A model generated the notes under the pieces. That model saw only the letters and a list, made by a program, of their open reading frames with translations. It was not told the DNA's origin and searched no databases. From positions 1 through 64,000 of the forward strand of contig CAVPZG010000004.1 of the NCBI GenBank assembly GCA_963710205.1: DNA of 64,000 nucleotides. Reading direction: 5' to 3'. Positions within the stretch are counted from its first letter, which is position 1. Each line of letters opens with the position of its first letter. Made by a program: the position numbers and the translations under genes. Positions 8,246 to 16,839 of this stretch are shown here, in pieces. The DNA is from Pacificimonas sp963710205 (GTDB taxonomy: Bacteria > Pseudomonadota > Alphaproteobacteria > Sphingomonadales > Sphingomonadaceae).

Positions 8246-8730
8246 CGGTGGACCTGCATATCCTCACCACAGGGGGCACGATCGACAAGGTCTATTTCGA
8301 CGCACTCAGCGAGTTCGAGGTCGGCGAACCGGCCATGCGGTTTGTCCTGAAGGAAGCGAATATCACGCTGAATTACGAGATTACGTCCCTGATGCGGAAG
8401 GACAGTCTTGAACTGACGGACGCGGACCGGGCGGCGATCCGGGATGCGGTGCTGGCCTCGCCCTGCAAGTCCCTGCTGGTGACCCACGGGACGGACACGA
8501 TGGTGCGGTCGGCGCTTGCGCTGGGCGACGTCAAGGACAAGGCCGTGGTGTTCACAGGCGCGATGCTTCCCGCCTCGCAGCGGTCGACGGATGCGATCTT
8601 CAATGTGGGCTTCGCCATCGCGGCAGCGCGGATATCGCCGCCGGGGGTCTATGTGGCCATGAACGGGCGACTGTTCCGGCCCGATGAGGTGAGGAAGGAT
8701 CGCGCCGGCAACCGCTTTGTGGCATCCTGA
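8242..8730 (+). CDS. Single-domain asparaginase-like protein
   Basis: The protein has the N-terminal half of a type I/II asparaginase only: LTTGGTIDK (nucleophile position T13) and LLVTHGTDTM (second catalytic Thr-Asp pair), ending at 162 residues where a full enzyme has about 330. The C-terminal domain is absent, and no remnant of it follows, so this looks like the known short asparaginase-domain family, not a truncation. It starts with GTG inside the preceding stop codon. Whether it hydrolyses asparagine is not known. Confidence 0.82.
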   Translation: MTVDLHILTTGGTIDKVYFDALSEFEVGEPAMRFVLKEANITLNYEITSLMRKDSLELTDADRAAIRDAVLASPCKSLLVTHGTDTMVRSALALGDVKDKAVVFTGAMLPASQRSTDAIFNVGFAIAAARISPPGVYVAMNGRLFRPDEVRKDRAGNRFVAS

Positions 8731-8752
8731 CTTCGGAAAGAGAGGACGGGAG

Positions 8753-9370
8753 ATGATCAGACTTTACTGGAGTCCGCAGACGCGCAGCGCGCGGGCACTT
8801 TGGGCGCTGGAAGAAGTCGCGCAGAAATACGAGGTTGTGCCGATCCATATCCGCGCCGAGGACCGTCGGGATCCGAAGGGGTTTCTGGCGGCGAGTCCGC
8901 TGGCGAAGGTGCCGGCGCTGGATGACGATGGAGTGATGGTCGCGGACAGCGCGGCGATCGCGCTCTATCTCGCCGAACGCTATGCGCCGGGCGCGCTGGC
9001 ATCAAAGCCGAACGGGCCTTCGCGCGGGGCGTTTCTATACTGGTTGTTCTTCACGCCGTCGGTCATTGAACCAGCGATGGCGGAGAAGTTCGCCAAGCTT
9101 GAGCCGAATCCGACAGCCTATGCGTGGGGCAGCTTCGACAGGATGGTTACGGCGATGGAAACGCGGCTGGAGGGGCGCGAATGGGTGGCGGCGGACCGAT
9201 TTACGATGGCCGACCTGATGCTGGCTGGCTCCATCCAGTTCATGTCCATGTTCGGTGTCCTCGAACCTTCGGCGGTATTGAAGACGTATATGGACCGCTG
9301 TCTGGCACGGCCTGCCTATGCGCGGGCCATGGAGCGCGATGCGGCTGAAACAGCGAAGCTGAACGCATGA
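8753..9370 (+). CDS. Glutathione S-transferase family protein
   Basis: The 205-residue protein has a thioredoxin-like N-terminal domain (LYWSPQTRSARALWALEE, then SPLAKVPALDDDG and the glutathione-binding motif DSAAIALYLAERY at about residues 65-77), followed by the all-helical C-terminal domain. The start is set at the ATG at 8753, which has a GGGAG site just upstream; an in-frame TTG at 8717 is less likely. Its stop overlaps the start of the next gene (ATGA). Substrate is unknown. Confidence 0.9.
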   Translation: MIRLYWSPQTRSARALWALEEVAQKYEVVPIHIRAEDRRDPKGFLAASPLAKVPALDDDGVMVADSAAIALYLAERYAPGALASKPNGPSRGAFLYWLFFTPSVIEPAMAEKFAKLEPNPTAYAWGSFDRMVTAMETRLEGREWVAADRFTMADLMLAGSIQFMSMFGVLEPSAVLKTYMDRCLARPAYARAMERDAAETAKLNA

Positions 9371-10407
9371 GCGGCGAGCTGATCTTCTACGGCGCCTATG
9401 GCTATACCGGGCGGCTGGTGACGGCGCGGGCGGTGAAGTTAGGCATGTCGCCGATCCTGGCGGGACGAAATCCCGCAAAGGTGGAGCGGCTGGCGTCGGA
9501 ATACGGCCTGCGCTGGCGGGCCTTCGATGCCGGAAACGCGGCGGACCAGATGGACGATGCGGCTGCCGTCCTCAACATGGCGGGGCCATTTTCACAGACG
9601 GCGATGCCGATGGTGGAGGCGTGCCTGCGAACGGGCACGCATTATGTCGATATCACGGGCGAGATTTCCGTCTTTGAGGCCCTGTATGCGCGGGACCACG
9701 ACGCCCGGGCGGCTGGTGTCGTGCTGCTGCCGGGCGCGGGATTTGATGTGGTGCCGTCGGACTGTCTGGCCGCGCATGTGGCGCGCAAACTGCCCTCGGC
9801 GACGTCACTGCAGCTTGTTATCGGCGGCCTGAGCGAAATGAGCCGCGGGACAGCGAAGACCGGGCTGGAAAGCATTGCTGTGGGCACGAAGGTCCGGCGC
9901 GGCGGCGAGATCGTCACGCTGGACGCCGTTCCGCGAGGAACGGCGGACTTGGGCCATGGGCTCAAGGGCACGATCGGCGTCGGCTGGGGTGATGTGGCGA
10001 CGGCCTATTATTCGACAGGGGTCGGGGACATCGATGTGTTTTTCGAATCCTCGCCAGAGCTGGAGCGGGTGGCGGGCATGTCCGGCCTGATGCGCGGCTT
10101 CATGGGAAGCTCGCTTGGGCAATGGCTGGGGCGGAAGGCCATCGACGGGATGCCTGCCGGACCGGACGCGGAGACGCGCGAAACGGCGCGGGCGATCATT
10201 CTGGCCGAGGCGTGGGACGATGCTGGCGGCCACGCGGCGGCGCGGCTTGATACGCCGGAAGGCTACAGGCTGACCAGCATGACGGCTCTGGAGGCGGTGC
10301 GGCGCGTCGCAACAGGCGGCGTGGCGGCGGGCTATCACACACCGTCTAGCGCGTTTGGTCCGGAATTCGTCCTCGGCTTTCAGGGTGTCAGCCGCGCGGA
10401 TCTTTAG
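9367..10407 (+). CDS. Saccharopine dehydrogenase-like NADP-binding oxidoreductase
   Basis: The 346-residue protein opens with a Rossmann segment, FYGAYGYTGRLVTARA (residues 7-22), and LAGRNPAKVERLA, typical of the saccharopine dehydrogenase N-terminal domain found in trans-acting enoyl reductases and related proteins. NMAGPFSQTAMPMVEAC and HYVDITGE are also standard for that family. The last third is family-typical but carries no signature I can assign to a substrate. It ends the overlapping run that begins with yggS. Confidence 0.85.
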   Translation: MSGELIFYGAYGYTGRLVTARAVKLGMSPILAGRNPAKVERLASEYGLRWRAFDAGNAADQMDDAAAVLNMAGPFSQTAMPMVEACLRTGTHYVDITGEISVFEALYARDHDARAAGVVLLPGAGFDVVPSDCLAAHVARKLPSATSLQLVIGGLSEMSRGTAKTGLESIAVGTKVRRGGEIVTLDAVPRGTADLGHGLKGTIGVGWGDVATAYYSTGVGDIDVFFESSPELERVAGMSGLMRGFMGSSLGQWLGRKAIDGMPAGPDAETRETARAIILAEAWDDAGGHAAARLDTPEGYRLTSMTALEAVRRVATGGVAAGYHTPSSAFGPEFVLGFQGVSRADL

Positions 10408-10467
10408 AGGCCGGTTTGGAATACCGGCTTCACACAATGTTCGCCGCAGTGACGGCTTTCGGAAGGG

Positions 10468-10968
10468 TCAGCTTATTTCCAGCAGGGTTCCGGTCTCGCA
10501 GCGGCGAACGATTTCCAGCAGCGCCGCCTTCGCAATTGCCACGCAGCCCTCGGTATAGTCGCGGTCCCCGATCGTGCAGTGGACGAAAATTGCGCTGCCC
10601 ATCTCAGGGACCGGCGGGGTGTTGTGGCTGGTCGTGACAATCAGGTCGTAGAGGCCGTCCTCCCGCCATAGCTGTTCGGCGCTGAACGCATGCGGATGCC
10701 GGACGGGGCGGTTATAGGCGGGGTCGTTCGCGCCGTCGCTCCAACCATCGCACGGGTGCAGCCAGCGCCAGGGAAGCCGGGTAACGGGAGCACGGTTGCG
10801 ATCCGGTCGGACGAGCAGCGTGTCCAGCGTATAGCGACCGAGCGGCGTGGCGCTGTCCCCCTCGCGCTTTTTGGCGGCGGGCAGGGCGCCGCTCTTCCCG
10901 ATCCTGCAAGGCATGGTTTGGCCAAAGGCGGTGAGCGTGCGGGCGGCGGTATCGACGGTCAGGGTCAT
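10468..10968 (-). CDS. L,D-transpeptidase (YkuD-domain) family protein
   Basis: YkuD-domain proteins cross-link peptidoglycan through a catalytic cysteine. Here H129 lies in FVHCTIG and the nucleophile C141 in YTEGCVAI, with the conserved Gly-Cys pair. An N-terminal TPLGRYTL segment also matches the family. The 166-residue protein shows no signal peptide, so the active form may be cytoplasmic or exported by another route. It begins 3 bases after the stop of the preceding gene and forms an operon with it and the symporter. Confidence 0.85.
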   Translation of the reverse strand: MTLTVDTAARTLTAFGQTMPCRIGKSGALPAAKKREGDSATPLGRYTLDTLLVRPDRNRAPVTRLPWRWLHPCDGWSDGANDPAYNRPVRHPHAFSAEQLWREDGLYDLIVTTSHNTPPVPEMGSAIFVHCTIGDRDYTEGCVAIAKAALLEIVRRCETGTLLEIS

Positions 10969-10971
10969 GTT

Positions 10972-11376
10972 CTAATGCGTCGTTTCCAGCGGCACCTCTT
11001 CGTCCTCGCTGATTTTCTCCGTGACTGCAGACCCGCCCCGCACCATGATGAATGTGCCATCCCAATGGCCGGGAATGGTCCAGCGACCACTGATTTCGTT
11101 TCCGTCGTCATCCACTTGCCCGCCATAATGGACAACCGCGCGAAAATGGGGACCTGTGACATGGTAGCGCTTGCGGAAGGTGACGCTGCGCCCGGCCCGC
11201 TCCCCGTCTATGGTGGCGGTCAGGTCCATCCCGAGCGCATGTTCCGAGATGCTGCCCGACAATAGCCCCGCATCGTCCGTCAAATCGGCGGAGAAGGCAG
11301 TGGGCTCCCTGAGGCCGGGATAGTTGTAAAAGCCAGACCAGAAGCCGGAAATGTCAGACGTCGTCGGCACTCTCAT
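10972..11376 (-). CDS. Conserved hypothetical protein
   Basis: I chose the ATG at 11374-11376 (MRVPTTSDISGFWSGFYNYP). A longer frame to 11433 exists but lies almost wholly inside the symporter gene. The 134-residue product is rich in beta-type sequence (SGFWSGFYNYPG, LLSGSISEH, VTGPHFRAVVHYGG, SGRWTIPGHWDGTFIM) and has no signal peptide or membrane segment. It looks like a small beta-barrel or lipocalin-like fold, but I do not recognise the family. It overlaps the end of the symporter gene by 23 bases, so it is probably co-transcribed. Confidence 0.65.
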   Translation of the reverse strand: MRVPTTSDISGFWSGFYNYPGLREPTAFSADLTDDAGLLSGSISEHALGMDLTATIDGERAGRSVTFRKRYHVTGPHFRAVVHYGGQVDDDGNEISGRWTIPGHWDGTFIMVRGGSAVTEKISEDEEVPLETTH

Positions 11377-12589
11377 ATTCCTCGACATCGATCTCACCGA
11401 CCATGTGGCCGACGGCGACGGCGACGGTGGCATCGCCGGTGATGTTGGTCATGGTCCGCATCATGTCCATGATCCGGTCGATGCCGGCGACAAGCGCGAT
11501 GGTTTCGAGCGGGATGCCCGCAACGCCGAAGACCAGGCCCATCATGATGAGGCCGGAGCCCGGTACGCCCGCCGCGCCGACAGCGCCCAACGTGCCGGTG
11601 ATGGCGATCATGACATAGTCAGTGGTGGAAAGGTCGATGCCGAACACCTGCGCGCCGAACAGGCTGGCGAGGCCCATATACATGGCCGTGCCATTCATGT
11701 TGATGGTTGCGCCGAGTGACAGGACGAAGCTGCTGACGGAGCGTGAGACGCCGAGGTTGCGCTGGCAGCAGCGCATGGTCACGGGCAGTGTCGCGTTGCT
11801 GCTGGCGGTGGAATAGGCGACGGCCTGAGCATCGAGGATGCCGCGGAAGAAGTCGACGATGGGGAGCTTGGTGAACCCCTTGATGATGATCGGGTAGATG
11901 ACGAGGATGATGAGCGCGCAGCCGAAATAGTTGAGGCCGACAAGCTTTGCGAGCGGCAGCAGCGCGTCGGTGCCGTAGCTGCCCGCGACCCAGGCGATCA
12001 GGGCGAAGACACCGAATGGTGTCAACTCCATCACGATCATGGTCATTTTCTGCATGACGATCGCGCCGGAATCCATTGCCTTAACCATTGGCGCGCCAGC
12101 CTTTTCCGCGAGCAATATGCCCATTCCGAAGAGGATGGCGAAGGTGATGAGCGGCAGGACGTCGCCGCCCGCCATGGTGCCGATGATATTCTCTGGCACG
12201 AAGCGCAGAAGCATCTCGCGCCAGTCAAGGGTTTCGGTGGAGGGCGTGAAGCTGTCCGGAAGGGCGATGTCGAGGCCGGACCCCGGCATCAGAAAGGTGC
12301 CGAGGCCGAGCCCGAGAATGACGCTGGCCGCGCCCGTCAGCAGGAACAGCAGCAGGGCGCGGCCGCCGACCGTGCCGAGTTTCCTGAGGTCGCCGATGGC
12401 GCAGACGCCCGCCACCAGGCTGAAGAAAATCAGCGGGACAACCAGCATCTTGATCGACTTGATGAAAATGTCGCCGATGAACTTTATGGATTCCGCACCC
12501 GGTCCCCAGATCAGGCCGGTGATGACACCAAGGACGAGCGCGGCGATGACGCGCTGCCACAGCGGTATGGCAAACCAGGCTTTGAACAT
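11354..12589 (-). CDS. Dicarboxylate/amino acid:cation symporter (DAACS family)
   Basis: This inner-membrane secondary transporter of the GltP/DctA family couples uptake of C4-dicarboxylates or glutamate to Na+ or H+. The 411-residue protein has eight or so hydrophobic segments and the hairpin and binding motifs SSNATLPVTMRC, ATINMNGTAMYMG and GVPGSGLIMMG. Substrate cannot be decided between dicarboxylate and acidic amino acid. It heads a three-gene unit with the hypothetical protein and the L,D-transpeptidase. Confidence 0.93.
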   Translation of the reverse strand: MFKAWFAIPLWQRVIAALVLGVITGLIWGPGAESIKFIGDIFIKSIKMLVVPLIFFSLVAGVCAIGDLRKLGTVGGRALLLFLLTGAASVILGLGLGTFLMPGSGLDIALPDSFTPSTETLDWREMLLRFVPENIIGTMAGGDVLPLITFAILFGMGILLAEKAGAPMVKAMDSGAIVMQKMTMIVMELTPFGVFALIAWVAGSYGTDALLPLAKLVGLNYFGCALIILVIYPIIIKGFTKLPIVDFFRGILDAQAVAYSTASSNATLPVTMRCCQRNLGVSRSVSSFVLSLGATINMNGTAMYMGLASLFGAQVFGIDLSTTDYVMIAITGTLGAVGAAGVPGSGLIMMGLVFGVAGIPLETIALVAGIDRIMDMMRTMTNITGDATVAVAVGHMVGEIDVEEYESADDV

Positions 12590-12651
12590 CGACGCGAACC
12601 CCTCCGAAACCAGAGGCTATCTTTCGGAGATGGACGCGGGATGCAAGGGGG

Positions 12652-12885
12652 CTAGTCCTCCTTGCCGCGGCCCGTCCTCTCCTGCAGTTCGTCAATGCGT
12701 TTGGAGGCGCCGGCTTTTGACATTTCCGGGTCGAAGTCGACACCCGCTTCCTCTGACAGCGTTTTCAGGTAGCTGGCCTGCGCGCCGGTCATCCTTTCAT
12801 CGCCAGTGGTCCAGTTGTCGGGGTCCTTGACGGCGTTGGAGGTGGGGTCGGCTTTTGGATGTGCGTTCGGGGTGTCTGCGGTCAT
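12652..12885 (-). CDS. DUF3072-family small protein
   Basis: The 77-residue soluble, charged protein ends with the DUF3072 pattern: MTGAQASYLKTLSEEAG, then SKAGASKRIDELQERTG. The N-terminal half is low-complexity and polar. The family is uncharacterised. Its helix-loop pattern in which a residue run ends RIDELQ resembles SAP-like motifs, but no function is known. It stands alone between the symporter and the divergent TBDR. Confidence 0.85.
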   Translation of the reverse strand: MTADTPNAHPKADPTSNAVKDPDNWTTGDERMTGAQASYLKTLSEEAGVDFDPEMSKAGASKRIDELQERTGRGKED

Positions 12886-13147
12886 GAGCGTTTTCCTTGT
12901 CTTGCTATGCGCATAACGGGCGTGTTCCTTATTTGTTCCATGACGTGTCGCTTGCTCCTCCGCGTCGCGCCACTATGAAGGGCGAAATTGTCCTTCCCCA
13001 TCAGGATGTCCCCATGCGTATCGTGTCCCTGCTGCTCCTGTCCGCTGCGTTCCTGCCGGGAAAGGCTGCGCTGGCGCAGGACATGGCTTCGGCTGCGGAG
13101 TCGGAAGATGAAGCAGATCATATTCGACAGATTTCGTTCGGGAGGTC

Positions 13148-15079
13148 GTGCCGCCCACGGTCACGCGCCTGAATGCCGATCAGCTTGAGGTGCGGTATCT
13201 GGACGAGCCGGAGCAGATGGCGCGGCAGGTGCCGAACATGGTGGCGGTGACGCCGCCCGGATTCGGGTCCGGCGTGAATTACACGCTGCGGGGTCTTGCC
13301 GATGTCGGCACCTATGTCGACGGCGTGCGCCTGCCGAAACTGACCGCCAATCATTTTGGCCAGTTCCATGCCGATCATGTCGATTTCGAGCGTGGACCGC
13401 TGACAACGGAGCCGGCGATCCTGTCGGGCGGCGGGGCCGTCCATGTCGGCCTTCACATGCCGGGCACCGAAGTGCATGGCCGGTTCGAGGGTCTGTACGG
13501 CGCGTTTGACCGAAAGGGCTTTCGCGGCGCGCTCGACATGCCGTCGGCGAACGGCGTCTTCGCCATCGCGGTCGATGGCTATTACGAGACGACGGACGGC
13601 TATGTCGACAATCTGACCACGGGCGAAACGCTGAACCAGGAGGATCGCTGGGGCGGACGCCTGGGCATCCGGCTGTCCCCCGGCGGTAATGTGGACTGGA
13701 ACATAAACGCGGCGATCCTGCACGATGAAACGCTGAACCTGCTGAATTTCGACTGTGGAGATCGCTGCGACGATCGTTTTGCGACGACTGGGTTCAGGAC
13801 GACACAGGACGATCTGGTCTCGCCCTTCGGCGGCGCGGCGATTTCCGGCGAGAAGGCGCGTCAGGGGCTGGTAAACGAGGCCGATACGCGGCTGCTGACA
13901 TCCAACTTCCTTTGGCAGGGCGGGGCGGTCGGTCTGCGGCTGGTGACCGGCTATGTCGATACCGATCAGGATTATGCCGTTGATTTCGCCGATGGGCGCA
14001 ATGCGCCGACCAGTGCGGACACGCTTCCCGCCGAGCAGGGCTTTGTCTTTGGCGGCAATGTGCGGGTCGGTGCGGAGCGACTGAAAGAACTGAGCCAGAC
14101 AGTCGCGCTGGAGGGCGCGCTGGGCGGGTTCAGCTACACAGTGGGAGGCGCGCTTTACGAGCGCGACGAGGACAATGAAATCGCCATTCTGAATAGCGCG
14201 CGCACAGGCGATGTGACGACAAGCGCCGTTGCCGCCGACCAGCGGATCGATCTGAAGGTGACGGGACGCGCGCTGTTCGCCGAGGCTGGCTATGCGCTTG
14301 GCGCGGCGGACCTGTCGGCGGGACTCCGGTATACCGATGAGGACGTGGACCTGTCCGCGACCGGGCCCGGCTTTGGCATGGTCAATGGCGGCGATGGCGA
14401 ATGGACCGGGCATGTGTCGGGGCGTCTGCCCATTGGCGGCAATGCCACATTATTTGCCTCGGCACGGCGCGGATTCGTTTCGGCCGACCTTGCCAGCCGT
14501 GACAGCGGCAGCACGAACTGGACCTATGAGGGCGGTATCGAGGCGGGCCTGTTCGGCGGCGCGGTCAATGCGCGCCTGAAAGGCTTCTATCTGGACGCCA
14601 ATGACGTGCTGCTGGGATCGGCTGACCTGACCAATTACGGCGCGGAAGCGGAACTGGCGGCGCAGCCCATCGAGGGGCTGAACATGTTCGGCAGCCTCGG
14701 CTGGCAGAATGCGGACTATGACATTGACGTCGATCCCGTGTTCGCGCCCGATGTGACGGCGGCGGGCGGGCTGTCATATGACTGGTACATCAAGGGCGCG
14801 GAGAGTTTCCTGACCCCGTCCATCGGTTTCAGCTATCGCGGCGACATGCAGGTGGACGGCGCGAACGGCCCGCTGCTGGATACGGGCGGCGGGCAGGCCG
14901 CCGACGCGCGCGTGCTCGTAAATGCGGGGCTGGCGCTGCGGACCGATGACGACTGGTGGCAGGTGTCGGTGGAATGCGACAATTGCCTGGACAAAACCTA
15001 TGTCGACAGCGGCTTTGGCGGTTATGCCTATCTGGGCAAGCCAATGACCTGGACGCTGCGCGCGAGACGGCAATTCTGA
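13148..15079 (+). CDS. TonB-dependent receptor, signal peptide out of frame
   Basis: The 643-residue frame from GTG 13148 contains a shortened plug (QMARQVPNMVAV, YTLRGLADVGTYVDGVRLP, VDFERGPLT) and a beta-barrel with alternating aromatic strands ending in ARRQF, the usual terminal Phe for outer-membrane insertion. No signal peptide or TonB box is in this frame. However an ATG at 13014 in another frame encodes a good signal peptide (MRIVSLLLLSAAFLPGKAALAQ) running to about 13130. A one-base gain near 13110-13145 would fuse the two, so the gene is frameshifted there or misassembled. Alkaline phosphatase follows 17 bases later, suggesting uptake of a phosphorylated ligand. Confidence 0.8.
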   Translation: MPPTVTRLNADQLEVRYLDEPEQMARQVPNMVAVTPPGFGSGVNYTLRGLADVGTYVDGVRLPKLTANHFGQFHADHVDFERGPLTTEPAILSGGGAVHVGLHMPGTEVHGRFEGLYGAFDRKGFRGALDMPSANGVFAIAVDGYYETTDGYVDNLTTGETLNQEDRWGGRLGIRLSPGGNVDWNINAAILHDETLNLLNFDCGDRCDDRFATTGFRTTQDDLVSPFGGAAISGEKARQGLVNEADTRLLTSNFLWQGGAVGLRLVTGYVDTDQDYAVDFADGRNAPTSADTLPAEQGFVFGGNVRVGAERLKELSQTVALEGALGGFSYTVGGALYERDEDNEIAILNSARTGDVTTSAVAADQRIDLKVTGRALFAEAGYALGAADLSAGLRYTDEDVDLSATGPGFGMVNGGDGEWTGHVSGRLPIGGNATLFASARRGFVSADLASRDSGSTNWTYEGGIEAGLFGGAVNARLKGFYLDANDVLLGSADLTNYGAEAELAAQPIEGLNMFGSLGWQNADYDIDVDPVFAPDVTAAGGLSYDWYIKGAESFLTPSIGFSYRGDMQVDGANGPLLDTGGGQAADARVLVNAGLALRTDDDWWQVSVECDNCLDKTYVDSGFGGYAYLGKPMTWTLRARRQF

Positions 15080-15096
15080 TCGGGAGGGCAAAGCCG

Positions 15097-16518
15097 ATGT
15101 TTCGAAACCTGTTTCTGGCCGCCGCGCTGGTTGCCGCCCCCGCGGCGGCGCAGGAAACGCCGAAGAACATCATCGTCATGATCGCCGACGGGGCGGGCTA
15201 TGACATGCTGGGTGCGGCGCGGGCGTGGATGGGCGGCCCGCTTGAGGTGGATCATCCGGTCTGGAAGCGCACCTCCATGGCGACCTATGCGCTGCGCCGG
15301 GATGCCGAAGGCGAGGGCCAGGATCCCGAGATCGTCTATGACAGCGCGAAGGCGTGGGACACGCGGCCGCTGTCCGGCCCGTCCAAATGCGCGGACGGAT
15401 TTGAGCTGGGTTACGCCGGTTATGAATGGCATCGCTGCTCCTATCCCGACAGCGCCAACACGATGTCTGCAATGATGACGGGTGTCAGAACCTATAACGG
15501 CGCGATCAACGTGGACGGGGCGGGCGCGAACACGATCTCCGCCGCTGAAGTCGCCAAGGCGAGTGGCAGGCGGGTGGGCAGCATTTCATCGGTGCCCTTC
15601 ACCCACGCAACGCCGGCTTCGGGCGGGGGCGCGCACAATGTCAGCCGCCGCAGCTATCATGACATCGCGGACGAAATGCTGGGAACGGCAACGCTCGATT
15701 TCATTGCAGGTGGCGGCAATCCAGACTTCGACGGTGACAGCAGGGCATTCGGACCTGAAGCGACGGAGCAGGACCGCTTCGAATGGCTGTCACCAGCCGC
15801 CTGGGCTGCGCTGAAGGACGGCACGAGCGGCTGGACGCTTTACCAGAAACGTGCCGATGTGCAGGATCTGGCCAAGTTCAAGGGTGAAGACCGCATCATC
15901 GTCATCCCCGAAGTGAAGGCGACGCTGCAGGTCGAACGGGCTTTGCCGGACGGTGCGGACCGTGCGACCGACGCGCCCGGCGACGTGCCGCTGAACCCCG
16001 CCGTCCCGACGCTTCCCGAACTGACGCGGGCCGCGCTGACGCATCTGGCGGCGGGCGATGAGGGTCTGTTTCTTTCCATCGAGGGCGGCGCGGTGGACTG
16101 GGCGATGCACGGCAATGCGCTGGGGCGTGCGATCGAGGAATATGTGGATTTCAACGACGCCGTGAAAGCCGTCGAGGCATGGCTGGACGATCCGGCAACG
16201 CCGCAAAACTGGTCGAATACGCTTGTCATCGTGACGGCGGATCATGACCATCTGCTGACCGGCCCGGACGCGGACGTCCCCTTCCAGCCCGTCGAGCCGC
16301 GGGGCAGGGGCGTGCTGCCGGGCCATAAATGGTGGTCAACGTCACATTCCAACCGGCTGGTGCCTTTTTACGCGCGCGGGGTGGGTGCGGACGCGCTGAT
16401 CGGCGAAGCGGATGAAATGGATATGGTGACGAGCGCCGACGGACAGCTGCGCGGGCGCGGGCCTTATCTGGCGCAACCGGAAATGGGCCGGACGCTGATC
16501 GATTTTCTGCGGAGATAG
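15097..16518 (+). CDS. Alkaline phosphatase (PhoA superfamily), secreted
   Basis: The 473-residue protein starts at the ATG with a GGGAGG site upstream. Signal peptide MFRNLFLAAALVAAPAAAQ is followed by IIVMIADGAGYD (metal ligand D31) and the nucleophile serine at residue 119 in YPDSANTMSAMMTG. Further metal ligands appear in FLSIEGGAVDWAMHG and TADHDH. The family hydrolyses phosphomonoesters in the periplasm. The gap to the upstream TBDR gene is 17 bases, so the two are probably one operon for organic phosphate acquisition. Confidence 0.92.
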   Translation: MFRNLFLAAALVAAPAAAQETPKNIIVMIADGAGYDMLGAARAWMGGPLEVDHPVWKRTSMATYALRRDAEGEGQDPEIVYDSAKAWDTRPLSGPSKCADGFELGYAGYEWHRCSYPDSANTMSAMMTGVRTYNGAINVDGAGANTISAAEVAKASGRRVGSISSVPFTHATPASGGGAHNVSRRSYHDIADEMLGTATLDFIAGGGNPDFDGDSRAFGPEATEQDRFEWLSPAAWAALKDGTSGWTLYQKRADVQDLAKFKGEDRIIVIPEVKATLQVERALPDGADRATDAPGDVPLNPAVPTLPELTRAALTHLAAGDEGLFLSIEGGAVDWAMHGNALGRAIEEYVDFNDAVKAVEAWLDDPATPQNWSNTLVIVTADHDHLLTGPDADVPFQPVEPRGRGVLPGHKWWSTSHSNRLVPFYARGVGADALIGEADEMDMVTSADGQLRGRGPYLAQPEMGRTLIDFLRR

Positions 16519-16580
16519 CGGTCGGACCTTTTCCTATTCCGTGCGTTGTTCCCTATGAAACCAAAAGAGGAGAGCAGCAC

Positions 16581-16793
16581 ATGTCCGATAATGTCTATGC
16601 CATCACCGAACTGGTCGGCACGTCCGAGAAAAGCGTCGACGATGCCATTCGCGGGGCGGTCAGGCGCGCGTCGAAGACGCTCAAGAATCTGGACTGGTTC
16701 GAGATGACTGGTGTGCGCGGCCATATCGTCGATGGCGAGGTGCAGCATTTCCAGGTGACGGTGAAGATCGGCTTCCGCCACGAAAGCACATGA
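16581..16793 (+). CDS. Dodecin family protein (flavin-binding)
   Basis: Dodecins are 65-75 residue proteins that form hollow dodecamers and store flavin. The 70-residue sequence has the family pattern: VYAITELVGTSEKSVDDAI, AVRRASKTLKNLDWFEM (Trp at the flavin site), then GHIVDGEVQHFQVTVKIGF. An AGAGGAGAGCAGC ribosome binding region precedes the ATG. It is monocistronic by appearance. Confidence 0.92.
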   Translation: MSDNVYAITELVGTSEKSVDDAIRGAVRRASKTLKNLDWFEMTGVRGHIVDGEVQHFQVTVKIGFRHEST

Positions 16794-16839
16794 GTCCAAT
16801 GTATTTTTGTCCGTGCGCCAGACGGACGAGTGATGCGAT

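Noticed and set aside
8717..8752. Upstream TTG start for the GST gene
   Set aside because: The ATG at 8753 has a GGGAG site and matches the family start, so the longer form was dropped.
13118..14413. Long open frame antisense to the TBDR
   Set aside because: High GC and a coding gene on the other strand readily give long antisense frames; it has no recognisable family sequence.
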